A DNA stretch of 64,000 nucleotides from the NCBI GenBank assembly GCA_015680685.1, contig MNCI01020990.1, positions 178,326 to 242,325 of the forward strand. Reading direction: 5' to 3'. Made by a program: the position numbers and the translations under genes. Positions 22,507 through 33,699 of the stretch are shown here, in pieces. How positions within the stretch are numbered: the stretch's first letter is position 1; the number at the start of each line of letters is the position of its first letter. The DNA is from Gnetum montanum. Taxonomy: Eukaryota; Streptophyta; Gnetopsida; Gnetales; Gnetaceae. Under the pieces are notes generated by a model, which ran no database searches, was not told where the DNA came from, and saw only the letters and a program-made list of their open reading frames with translations.

Positions 22507-23724
22507 ATGGCTTTTACAAGTAAGAAAAAATCTCCATCTACTACTAAATTTAATGAAAGTCATGATAAGGTTTATAATGAAGAAGATTGGGGTACATCGA
22601 TGGAAACCAAGATTTCCTATGCCCACAATGATCCTTATTATTTTGACTTCACATTTATTTTTCATCAAGATGAATAACTCAAATGGAGAGATCTATAAGG
22701 CAACATTGTCTTGCCATGTGAATGTTTAGCACCATCCATGCTCCAAGAAATCCTCATAAGATCAAACCTTAGCCATGCGTAGGAAGGCTATCAAATCATC
22801 AAATACATGACTACATCATACTAGTTAATAGAGGCTTAAGTAAGAAGGGATGCCATCATGAAGGCAAGATATGAACAAGACAAAGAGAAGAAGGCATCAT
22901 AGATAGTTATCCTAGAAGAAAAGGAAGATGATGTACTCTAAATTGAGAAATTCTATGAGACTCATGGGTCTCATTGTTAAACATGAATAATTTGCATTGA
23001 AGATCCTGTTAAGATAAAATTGCATTCAACTCTTGTAGAAACCTTTGGAAGAGATAATGAAGACTTCAAACTTAGGAGGAATTCAAGGCCTAAGACCTCC
23101 ATTGAATCCAAAGGAGATGAATCAAGGAATCACAAAAGGAAAACTTGCTGATATGGTTCTCCAACTCCTTCATCTTATTCCTTCCATTTGTCTACAAATT
23201 TTAATAAGAGAGAATGAAGACAGAGGGATCATGATGAGGAAAGAAGGAGAGATCATGAGAGACATGCATATAGAAGAAGGCATCTTGATGGAGAGGAAGA
23301 TGACCATGATGAAAGAAGAGAAAGGATTAGGTATGAAGTAAGAGAGCATCATGAGCATTGGAGGGGTCATCACTATAATAGAGCCTATAAACCGAAAGAC
23401 TACGAGGAACTCCTATTGGCCATTTGAAATATGATCAACATTAGGTTAGATATGTACATTCCTACCATGCATGTAAGGGATAGTTGCATCAAGTGACTAG
23501 ACATGAATAACATTCCAAAATTTGAAGGTAGATATAATATAGATTCACAACAACATTTCCAAGTCTTCCATTATGCATATGCCCTAAAAAACATCAAAAA
23601 TGATTAATATATGTTGAAGTTGTTTCCTAAAACACTCATAAAGAAAGTAGAGAGTTGGTGCAGATCCTCAGAACTGAAATCAATCCAAAGATGGGGTACC
23701 ATGCTAGAACTCTTCAATGAAAAG
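22507..23724 (+). pseudogene. gag of element D, N-terminal part
   Basis: Starts with ATG at 22507 (MAFTSKKKSPSTT). Conserved blocks: ISYAHNDPYYFDFTFIFHQD, WRDL, NIVLPC, then an Arg/Glu/His-rich low-complexity segment (23060-23400), and NNIPKFEGRYNIDSQQHFQ with WCRSSELKSIQRWGTMLEL ending FNEK at the insertion site of C. The frame is mostly open, with scattered TAG/TAA stops where related copies have CAA/CAG. It continues at 32415. Confidence 0.75.
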
Positions 23725-24618
23725 TGATGAGTGGGGAGGTACCCCTACACTAAACCATATGAATATGAGCATTTCACTCATGATCTGGTCAAACTTCGCA
23801 AATAGGCTAGTTGTGGTGTCTAGATAGTTACTCATTGATCGCAGTTCGCTGTCTTCCCACCTAGACTAGTATTTCCTTTGTCACATATGGTTTAGTCCAG
23901 AGTGAGGTGTATGATGTGTTCCTAAACTAATGCTACTCTTGGAAGTAATGGAAAATAATCTTTAATTAAGCTAGGAGGAAAAAGGAAGAGAGAGCTCTAT
24001 ACTAAGAGGAGATAGGGAGAGAGAATCTAAACTAGCCTAAGTGCAATGAGCATCTGTTCCTTAATCATCCATACACATCTTGGACCTCGTGCATGACTAC
24101 TACTAGGATTACAAAGCACAGATCCTAGGTACACTATTGGGTTACCAAGTAGTCACACTTAAATGCTCATGATTAAGTCATACTCATTCTGTGTTTAAGG
24201 AGTTTAGGGTGAAGAGATATTAACTATGAAAGCTATAAATAACAATAGCAATTAAATAATTAAACTAAGTGAATGTTGCAATGATGAAGTAATGTTGATC
24301 TTTATTTTCAGTCATGTGCATCTCCAAGTACGTCACACTCGAATAAAGGATGCTATACAATTACAATCATCACACTATGGGCATGCACTAAGAGAGAGGG
24401 TTAAGAGAAAAACTGATAAAAAGATCCTACACTAAACTTGACTTCTAAAACTGACTAAAAAAGACCAAAAAAGATTCCCTTCTCATGTGCCTTTATGTGT
24501 ATTTATAGGCTGACATAGGAACCACGATATCACATATCTGATATTGCTGCTAGGCTGTGATATCGCGTACCTGATATCACGTATTCAATATCGCAACCTG
24601 ATGAATCACGATTCATCA
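23725..24618 (-). repeat. 3' LTR of element C
   Basis: About 894 bp, TGATGAATCG at 24618 to CTCATCA at 23725 on minus. GATATC-type cluster at 24524-24618; TATA-like GCCTATAAAT at 24501-24510. It matches 31710-32414 except for the roughly 200 bp missing there. Confidence 0.85.
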
Positions 24619-24655
24619 TACCCCCACGACTAAATGAAAACTCATCCTCGAGTCA
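24619..24655 (-). other. Polypurine-tract region of element C
   Basis: The minus strand reads gaggatgagttttcatttag then tcgtgggggta before the 3' LTR. Same block as in B, D and E. Confidence 0.65.
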
Positions 24656-24810
24656 GAATGAGAACAAGTCCCATTGATTACACAGTGGATAGGTATGGGA
24701 TTATTGACTAAGAAGGGATCTATTCATGCTGCAGTGGAGGACTCAATAGAATAAAATTGGACATAACACAAAAAATGAAAAATTCCTAAAAGTACAAAAT
24801 TGTGTGGAAC

Positions 24811-27608
24811 TCATGTGATTCCTAGTGGAAGTGGCTCCTCCATGGGTTGCTTTCCCTTGTCCTGCACTCCAGGTGTTGGAATTTGGTGATGTTGAAGTAG
24901 TGCTTGGAGTATCTCATCTTCAGTTCAGGGATCCTATGCTTTCTCAGCTGATGCTCCAATGTTTGATGGAGTCGACACCTCCCATGGGCATGGTAGTTGT
25001 GAAAAAATTTTGTTTAGCTTGATGTACCAGGCTACAAACAACCATCATTCTTCCTCGTAAGCTCTAGCTTTGTCTCTGCACTCTTGAAAATCTGTAAGCA
25101 TTCGAGCCAAGTCTATTGCGACATCTTTTTGTCCTTGGTAGCTTGCTTTAACTACCTGTAATTTAGAATTTGTAACTTCCAACTTCTACAATGTCTTCTT
25201 GTGTTCTGCAAATTTTGCTTCATACTTGGCATAGGTGGTAGCTACCTACTTCTTGAGCTCTGTCCTCGGGTGCCCTGCTATCAACATGGCTAGATTGGCA
25301 TACCTTAAATTTGCCAGCTCCATGTACTCTATAAGATCTTGAATCTGCAGGTCCCAACTCTTAAGTTCTGCTTGGTGGGCAAATGCATATGTGTCCAATA
25401 TGGCCCACCAATCAGTGTGTGGTGCACTAAAAGCATTAATGTGGGCCTTGGGCATATGGATCTCCTTTTTGATGATTTGTTTGTATATTCCCACCTAGTC
25501 TCAGAAGTTCTCTTTTAACTTTTCGTGCTGCTTGGCCTCATTCTACCATGTACTTGTTTTGATGGCTGTCTTCTGATGGATGGTGTGTACCTCCTCCATT
25601 GAGAGGCTTCAATTTTCCCTAGCCAAACAGTTCATGTCCTAGTTAATCCTGATTAGCTATTCTTGTAGTCATTGAAAATGTTCTTCGAGAACGTTCTCTT
25701 GTTTCTCCACAGAGGTCAACTGAAGATTGTTTGCAACAAGCTATTTATTTTCTTCTTGTAAGGCCTTGAGTGCCTTGGTGTGCATGTAAGTTTGCACTTG
25801 TGCCTTGGAGGCATTCCAGTCAGCCTTGTCTTTTCCTTTGCCACCTTTTTATTTTTTGCCTACAATTTGTTGAGTTGGTTAGTCTTGAAAGTGTCCAGCT
25901 GATTTGCAAGAACAAATTGAGAGGGATCCCGATGTGCGGCTTGCAGGGTTATGAGCTTCTCTTGTAGTCTTTTCACTTCTACTTCTACGTGCTTGGCCCT
26001 CATCTCTATCATGACCAGCTTTCCCTAGGTGGAGATTAGGTCTGATTGTGTCACCGTAACATCCTATAGAATGTTAAATAAGAATGTCATCACCTGTCCT
26101 ATTTTCAATAATTGATCAAGCACGTCCTCATGCTCCGCAGGAGTCATTGAGTGACCAGCAAGAGTTTGAGCATCCCGTGCTCCTGTGAAATTTTTTGGTG
26201 GCACACCAGGGACATTAAAAGATTCTTTGATGTGATTTGTGACCACCTCTATGGCTCCTGTTGCATCCTAGTGCTACATGATCACCATTGTGGCCCCTTC
26301 ACTAGTTTCTAGTTGCACCTAAAAAGATGTAGCATTCCCTGAAATCTATTGTGACCAATAACTCTCCCCTCCTCCTATATAAATGGACACCTCACCCCAT
26401 GCATGATCTATAGAGACAGTGGATCGTATGGTATCATCAATGACGCAGAAGAGATTTGTATCATCATGACTTTCCCAACTGATCATCTCAATGATGGCCC
26501 TGAGATGGCTCATCGATGGTCGATAGTCCTATAGAGGTGGCAATGGTTGGTCTCGCTAGCTCGTGCTAGGCCCTGCTTCTTGTTGTTAACTGGGTCCCAT
26601 GCTTGGAGGTTGGCTAGGACCTACAAGTTGGATTGTAGTGGGCCCCACCATCTATGCTTGCTCTTGTTCTGGCCCCAACATCTCACTAGAAATCTTCCTT
26701 GTAGTTGGTGGCTTTAGTAGTTCAGCATATGAAGCATTTTGGGCTTTCTTGAGGACATCATTAGTGTATCCTTGAATACCAGTATGCATGCACAACTTCC
26801 TGATGAGACAAGGGAAGGGCAATGCAAACTTCCGTATCTTATGTTCTTCGAACCGCCTTAAGATCTCCATGAAATATAGATGAGGTAGGTTAGCATTAAT
26901 CTTTCCTATAAATATCACACATTCTCTTGCCACATATGTTGAAATTCTATTTAACCCTTTTGTGGGAAAGGTGTGATAAGTTCCAATTTTAAAGTAGAGT
27001 TTCTCTTCCAATGTCAACTCTTCATAGGTCTTATCGTTTTTACCGTACACCCTGTCTAACCAAACCTTTGGTGCATTAGCATCAAAGCGAGTGGACAGAT
27101 GAGCAACCTTTGGCCCTGTATTAAGAAGGTTTTACACTTCCAAAATGGCTTGGATGGAGAAATCAATAGATACACCACAAATGTTAACTATAGTGCCTTC
27201 TTCTTTATTGTGCCAGAATTGGTACATTTCTCCTAAGTACCAGGCACCGCTTATGGAGAGGATAGGCCATAATGGAGACCCCTTGAGGTGGTCCCTAATG
27301 GCCTTAGGAGTGAATTCCATGAAAGGTCTAAAGTTCAATTCCATGATCACTCCAGCTGATGTGGACCTTTCATGGATGGCCTGGACACATTCTGGGGGCA
27401 ACGTGAGGTGTTGTCCCTATTCAGGCACTACAGCAGCTCCTCCTTCTACCTATCTTGATTGCATAGTGGCAAGGTCTTCTTAATCAATACTGAACGATTA
27501 CTTCTCCTGCTTTGCTTGTTGTTCAGTAGGCATTTGTCCCTTACCTCTTTTGGGTTTCTTAAACACACCTTTAGAGGAACCTTCTTATTGTGCATGCTTT
27601 GGGGCCAT
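24811..27608 (-). pseudogene. ORF3 of element C (best-preserved copy, unknown function)
   Basis: Starts ATGGCCCCAAAG at 27608 and ends at TGA 24811-24813 after EEPLPLGIT, about 930 codons with several stops and at least one frameshift after about 25850. Long open runs show VIMELNFRPFMEFTPKAIRD with WYLGEMYQFWHNKEEGTIVN (27132-27401). Next come YEELTLEEKLYFKIGTYHTF, GLNRISTYVARECVIFIGK and FALPFPCLIRKLC (26652-27050). A Pro/Gln-rich hinge leads to the VTNHIKESFNVPG region (26064-26246), then a Lys/Glu/Gln-rich coiled-coil-like tail. I see no membrane segment, protease or polymerase motif. It lies in the env position of Athila-like elements, but the family is not recognised with certainty. Confidence 0.7.
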
Positions 27609-28110
27609 CTGCAATCACACGGGGCCAATCATTAATAAGGTTGCTTACCAAAGTTAAGTTATAATTTACTTCCTACCTTAATGAGTTAATTCTGATTTTG
27701 TGTGATTTTAAAGTTAAGAGTTTTTATGGAAATGTCCCCATAATATTTTAATATTTGGTCCACTTTGCTTAGGTGGTTTCAGAGTTTAATTTCCTGGTAT
27801 AGATAAGGATATGAAATTTTTTTTGACACATGTTTATTATTATTTTTATAACGAATTACCCTTGATAGTTTCCTTTAGGCAATGAAAAATTTCAAAAAAA
27901 TTTATGTGCAATTCGGTGTGTACCCCTCCCCCATGACTAAGCTGAACACTCTAGGTTTAAGTAGGTTCAGACGGAATGAAAATCAGAGCAGCAGTGAGCG
28001 AGTTATGGTTATCAAATCAAGAGATGTGCAATCGCAAGTCATAGAAGAAAATTTGAAAAACTTTCCCCACTTGAACAGTTGCAAATGATGGTGACAGGCA
28101 CAGGGGGTCC

Positions 28111-28232
28111 ATATATTTGTATTTTTGAAGGACGTGATATCACGTACTCACTAGTGGGGACCCGATATCGCATCAGACTCAATATCGGATACTCGATATC
28201 ACAGTGGACTCGATATTGGGTACCCGATATTG
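28111..28232 (-). promoter_or_regulatory. U3-like GATATC cluster and TATA-like box upstream of ORF3, element C
   Basis: A series of GATATC/GATATT dyads (for example ccgatatcgcatcagactca and gggtacccgatattgca on plus) lies outside any LTR but resembles C's own U3 (24524-24618). On the minus strand ATACAAATATAT follows at 28122-28111. The ORF3 ATG (27608) is about 500 bp further on. Confidence 0.55.
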
Positions 28233-28544
28233 CATCCTACCAAAATAGGGCACCTGAAAAAGTTACCAAATTTTTAAAATTTTTGAAACTCTATGCTATA
28301 AACTAAGGACATGTAGGTCAGTGTAAAGGGGTCCAGGGTAATAAAACTAATTCTGAAGGCACAAAGATTAGAATGGTGTAAAATCTAACAATGAAAATCA
28401 TGAAGATTAGGGGAGAAAAGGATATGTGTTAACTCATAGGAACATTTGAACTAGAAGGATAATAAGGGAAATAAGAATCATTGGTAATACTTAGAGGGTA
28501 TTGAATGATGTGCGGTAGATGTGTTATAAGTGTAATTACACGAG

Positions 28545-28599
28545 TTACGCAAGTGGGTCCTCCCCAAAGCAGGTTCCAACCTATAGTACCCTTGCATAA
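28545..28599 (-). promoter_or_regulatory. Conserved spacer hairpin, element C copy
   Basis: On the minus strand the arms are TTATGCAAG (28599-28591) and CTTGCGTAA (28553-28545), with one G-U type pair, enclosing a 37-nt loop ending TGGGGAGGACCCA. The loop also holds a smaller palindrome, GGTTGGAACC. Function unknown. Confidence 0.6.
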
Positions 28600-29572
28600 C
28601 CACACCTTAAAATGTCCATGGGCATTAGAAGGGTTAAATGCAATCAACACCAATTTCACTAAACACACATATGTAAATATCACCGTGATGAGGTATGAAT
28701 TCAATGCTATACAAGACACGAGTTACAATCACATAAATAGTGAGATGAGGCAAATTGTAGAAGGGATGGTAGAGATTGGGACATGAGGTAACTGACCTTG
28801 GGCACAATGAATCTTAAGTGTAGGACATGATTAATCTATCATTTGCTCGTCGTTCCAAAATCAAGACCAAGTCCATTCCTTCAATCAGTGACATCACATT
28901 GTTTCCTCCCATGATGGACAACCATAAGAGCATCATGATAGTAAGGCATATGATCACTTGTCGTTTCGTTCAAGGAAGCAGTGATTTTTGCTTTGCGGCA
29001 CAAATGTTTTTTTTTGAATTCTTAATCCAGAGAAGCCGCCTACCTTCAGGAATGGGTACATGTCTTTCCAGTGGGACCCCCTGGAATAGCATTATTTTTC
29101 CTTGATTGAGTGCCTTTTGATTACTCTTACTCTCATTTTTCATTAGATCTACAAGGATCTTAGTACAACCAAGCTGCATGATAACTCTTATAGATGCCAC
29201 CAAAGAGAATCCACGAGTCCCCTTGATGTCACACCCTGGCCATTCCTTCTTGGTCCATCGTTCTTCACTCTAGGCATAATAACACAAGGTTACTATAAGT
29301 TTTAATGATTAAGAATATCATTGTACCCAGGGTAGAACCTCTTATTAATAGAATGGGTGGATGGATGTTATGGGATTGCTGTTCAAATAATTAGTCACCT
29401 GAGACTTGATAACATAAAACAACACCTCAACCAATGGTCACATGAGTATTTTATTCATGGATGAGATTACTCCTAAGAAGAAAAAAAGACAAATAGACAA
29501 AACAATAAGTTGAAAAGTGAGAAACTGAAAAATAAAAAATTTCAAAATTAAAAAAAAATGAAAAATATTTAT

Positions 29573-31574
29573 TAATTCTGCTTGTGATTTGAATCCTTGC
29601 ATAAAAATAGTTGAGCATGGCTAGGATTAATAAATAAATAATTAGGATCCTTGCATGTTGAGAATGTTGGAACTCGGTCATACTTACCCCATTGGGGTTC
29701 ACACACTTGATTAGAGTTGACATAGTGGGGCAAGTTATAAGATGTGGTTAATTTATAAGGAGTTGACCCACTATGGTATTTGTGACTGTAAGATGGTATG
29801 CAAGGATCAACATGTCTCCCCATGTGGCTATATTCGTTGGGCCACATGGTTGTTGGAGTATTGAGTGGTGGTCTTGATAAGGTAACATGAGGCATTGGGT
29901 TTGAAGAGGAAGATGCACCATAGTGTTGGACTTGTGTTGAGTTGGTGGATGCAGTGGTTTCTAAACTGTGGTGTCTCTTTCTACAGTCATGTCTAAAGAA
30001 GGGACCCCTATGATGTTGTGGAGGATTTCCACTGTTGTTGATAGTAGAAGCACAAGTAACGTTTGTGGGTTGATGTTGTGATGCAAATCCCTTAGGAACA
30101 ACTAGTGGTGATGTAGAAGGAGGTAAAGGATGAGAATGTTGGAATTGAGGAGAAGTGTAAGGTACCCAAGGTGGTGGTTTTGTTGGAAAGGATATGGGTT
30201 GATGGTATTAAGGAGAATGATAATAATATGGTGAGATAGAGTATGTTGACCCAATTGGAGGAACATGATGTTGGACTTGATAAGCACTCAAGTTCGGATG
30301 ATATGAAGAGTGTAACCAGTTTGAGGGTGGCCTTTCCCACGACTGGGATTGTTGCCACTATGATTGAACACAATATCTGTGTAAGAACTTTGGATGTAAC
30401 ACTCTTCCCCAATGCTCATGTAAATGTGTAATATTGGGCATTGACCCTTGGGGTGATAGTACATGCAAATGTTGCATTGATACATATGATTAATAGTTGA
30501 GTTCTTATTCTCTTCAACCCTTCTTTCCAATTGTCTAAAGATGTTTTGTCCTGTTTCTTGGTTCGTCATAACTCTACCTTCAATAATGTTGGCATATTCT
30601 CCACATTTTTTATGCATCCATTCCATCACCTTATTGATCTTTGCCTCAATTTTATTCAATGATTACAATGTTGGCAAAGGTGGTTCCACCTCCTTGAGGT
30701 GAGTTGATTTCTCCTCTTTTAGATTATGGACCTTTATTGATGTTAGATTTTGGTCTCATTGAGATTTTTCAGCATTCTCCCATTTACCCATTGCTCCTAC
30801 TTCTTTTGCTATCCGCTTAATAAGCTCTTAGAATTAATGGGTTCGTAGCTCATATAGTTGACCTTAGGTGTACATCCCTAGGGTCTCCCTTGTTTCATTA
30901 CGGAGCCCATCAATAATGTGGTACATTAGCCTTTCCTCGGAGAATTCATGGCCTGGGAAGTTGTTTAAGAATGCATAATATCTTTCTAAGGCCACTTCCA
31001 AGGGTTCATGTTGTGCTTGTTTCCACTCTTGGATTTGTTTCCTCAAGGCTGACACTCTTACATAGGTTTGATATTTTTCATTGAAGAGATCTACCATTGT
31101 TGGCCAACGTTTGATTGAATTTGGTTTTAATGACCTATACCATACTTTTTCTTGGCCAATGAGTGTCGTAGGAAAGAGCTTAAGTTTTTTCCATCCATTA
31201 TCAATGTTGTTCCATGCATAGGAATTGTAGAAGGCTTGTAAATGTTGTTGCAGATCTAAATCATAGCCTCCTAAAAACTTAGGAAAGTTGTTTAAATCAA
31301 GACTAGGTAGATGGCTCTCGTTGTGATGCCTGCGGGATATTCGAATAGCCTCTTGTATTTGTGTTAGGCTTATAGTGGCTAGTAGGGGTTCATCGTCATT
31401 AGGTCGGTTATGCATTCGTGAGTTGGGATGATGTTGTCTTCGTTTATGCTTATAGGAAACCCCTACATCAGAGTGGGTACTCCAAACTTCATCTTCATCA
31501 TTGTATCATTCATTGGTTCTCCAATGAATTGCCTTACTAGTTGTTGCATTATCATAGTCTTGTGAGAGAGACAT
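29573..31574 (-). pseudogene. gag of element C (long, relatively well preserved)
   Basis: ATG at 31574 (MSLSQDYDNATT). Capsid blocks lie in one 183-codon run (30864-31415): EPLLATISLTQIQEAIRISR, NNFPKFLGGYDLDLQQHLQA, WPTMVDLFNEKYQTYVRVSA, LMYHIIDGLRNETRETLG. After two or three stops, a coiled segment (30440-30659) leads into the zinc-finger-like motif CNICMYYHPKGQC. A Pro/His/Tyr/Ser-rich tail in shifted frames ends near 29573. The N-terminal block WRDL..NIVLPP of the other gags is missing, so this is a shorter gag type. There is no pol downstream. Confidence 0.75.
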
Positions 31575-31688
31575 TGTGTGTGAATTTATGTGTGACTTAA
31601 TTGAAATTAATCTCTTTTCTAAAAGATGTATCGTGAATACTTTGTTACAACGATCTTGTGTGATGTAACTAATCTAAATAACTAGCAC

Positions 31689-31709
31689 CATCCCTAGAAA
31701 TGATTCCAA
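31689..31709 (-). other. Primer-binding site region of element C (mutated)
   Basis: The minus strand reads TTGGAATCATTTCTAGGGAT after the LTR end. It matches the D primer-binding site only at its ends, so the primer is uncertain. Confidence 0.4.
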
Positions 31710-32414
31710 TGATGAGTGGCGAGGTACCCCTACACTCAACCATACAAATGTGAGCGTTTCATGCACGATCTAGTCGAACTCCGCAGATGGGCTAGTTGTG
31801 GTATCCAGATAGTTACTCATTGATCGTAGTTCGCTGTCTTCCCACCTGGACTAGTATTTTCTTTGTTATGTATGGTTTAGTCCAGAGTGAGGTGTATGAT
31901 GTGTTCCTAAACTAATGCTACTCGTGGAAGCAATGGAAAATAATCTTTAATTAAGTTAGGAGGGAAAAGGAAGAGAGAGAGCTGTACTAAGACGAGATAG
32001 GGAGAGAGAATCTAAACTAGCCTAAGTGCGATGAGCATCTGTTCCTTAATCATCCATACACATCTTGGACCTCGTGCATGACTACTATTGGGATTACCAA
32101 GCGCAGATTCTAGGTATNTCCAAGTACGTCACACTTGAATAAAGGATGTCGTACAATTACAATCATCACATTGTAGGCATGCACTGAGAGAGAGGGTTGA
32201 GAGAAAAACTGATAAAAAGATCCCACACTAAATTTGCCTCCTAAAAATGACTAAAAAAGACCAAAAAAGATTCCCTTTTTGTGTGCCTTCATGTGTATTT
32301 ATAGGCTCACATAGGAACCATGATCTCGCATATCCGATATTGTTGCTAGGCTGCGATATTGCATATCTGATATCATGGGTTTGATATCACAACCTAATGA
32401 ATCACGATTCATCA
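31710..32414 (-). repeat. 5' LTR of element C (shortened at a single N)
   Basis: Reads TGATGAATCGTGATTCATCA from 32414 down to CTCATCA at 31710. Compared with the 3' LTR it lacks about 200 bp exactly at the single N (32117), between ctaggta and tccaagtacg. This is probably an assembly join rather than a biological deletion. A GATATC-type palindrome cluster lies at about 32310-32395. Confidence 0.85.
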
Positions 32415-33690
32415 AAAACTATCAAACCTACTCTAGATTGTCAAATTTGAGAAAAAAGATCCAAGGATGGAAGCAAGAGATACATGAATCCCTTAATGTG
32501 AAAATGGACAAGTACTATTCCTTAGTGCATAGGTGCCTAGGCCATGAATTTTCTTGAAGAGAAGAACTTCAACACATCATTGATGTACTAAGAAACAAGA
32601 CAAGAGAGACCCTTGGGGTATATGCTCAATGTAGATTATTTGAGATGACAACTCATCAAATCCAAAGACTAATAGACCAAGTTGCAAAAGAGGTAGGGAA
32701 GCTAAGAAAAAGAGAATCAACTGAAGAGTATAATAGAGATCCATAAGTAACAAAAAAAGAGATGTAAGAATATGTGAATCACAAGAATAAGAAACTTTGG
32801 AAGACACAATCAAGTGGAAGAGTCTACTAATTCAAACATTAGTTAATGATATTGTAATCAAGGTAAAGAAAATATGGGATTTTGTAGATGAAAAGTTTGC
32901 TGCAACACTAAAGGTAGTAGAAGAAAAGATTGAAAAAGCCTTAAATAGAAGTAAAGATAAGAAGAAGAGAAGAGAAAATGGATGTGAAAACTACAAGCAT
33001 AAAGAAAAATTTGATGTAGCAGAGGAATTAATAAACTCTAGTTCAAAAGATGATGAAGGATATAAAGTGTGCTAATATGAACATCCTAAGGGATGGTGCC
33101 CTATTATGATTAACTTACAAGAGTCCAAGGCATATGTTCTCAATCCAAAGTTTGTTAAGAAATAAATGTTGATATAGTTATCTTATCCACAAGGTAATTT
33201 CTAATAGCCCTACCAACAATCATACTATGCAAGTAGTGCTTATCCTCAATTGAAAGAGCAATACCAATAGTAGTGGAAACAACCACAAGCATGGGGAATG
33301 CCACCACCAAGGTAATAGTATTCATATATGTAGCTTGATCCCTATGGATACTATGTCCAATGTCTAATCTCTTCTAGGAATACTTCTATTCATGCTCCCT
33401 CATCCTACTATCTACCAGAGTACCATAGATCCACTACCTTACCCATGGATTCAAATTCTTACACACCCCAACCAGTAGTTGATTCCTCATTCCAAGCTCC
33501 CAATAGTTTACCATGAGTACCACCACCAATCATGCAAGATGAACTACCAACACATCCACAAGAAAAGAGTGCTACTAGGATAATTAGCACATAAGAGGAT
33601 GGTTAAAAAGTAAGAAAAGATTCAAGAAATGTCCCTTCTTTAGGGAAAGCCTAGAAAAGATTTGAAGGATGGTGATTTCATCTAACTCTG
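32415..33690 (+). pseudogene. gag of element D, C-terminal part
   Basis: Continues the capsid frame directly after C (YQTYSRLSNLRKKIQGWKQ at 32421 on). A coiled, Lys-rich region at 32797-33075 (IKVKKIWDFVDEKF) follows, then the short zinc-finger-like motif with HPKGWCPI near 33075-33110. A Tyr/Gln/Pro-rich tail reaches about 33680, beyond which the sequence aligns with the middle of ORF3 rather than with pol. Confidence 0.75.
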
Positions 33691-33699
33691 TCTCATCCA

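Larger units (their letters stand above)
27609..29572 (-). other. Spacer of element C between gag and ORF3
   Basis: Non-coding. From right to left: an A/T-rich stretch (29450-29570), a block shared with B (about 29030-29090), the conserved hairpin (28545-28599), the GATATC cluster with TATA-like box (28111-28232), and a leader to ORF3. It aligns in order with the B spacer (16500-18285). Confidence 0.75.
23725..32414 (-). mobile_element. Element C: pol-less Ty3/gypsy derivative (gag plus ORF3)
   Basis: Minus-strand element: 5' LTR (31710-32414), primer-binding site, gag (29573-31574), spacer, ORF3 (24811-27608), polypurine tract, 3' LTR (23725-24618). Gag passes directly into the post-pol spacer near 29450-29570; no protease, RT, RNase H or integrase is present. 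It is flanked by AAAAG/AAAAC inside the gag of D, a 5-bp target duplication with one mismatch. Its LTRs are visibly more alike than those of E, so it is younger. Confidence 0.85.

Noticed and set aside
24811-27608. ORF3 as a viral envelope gene
   Set aside because: The position fits, but no signal peptide, membrane segment or cleavage site is visible; left as unknown function.
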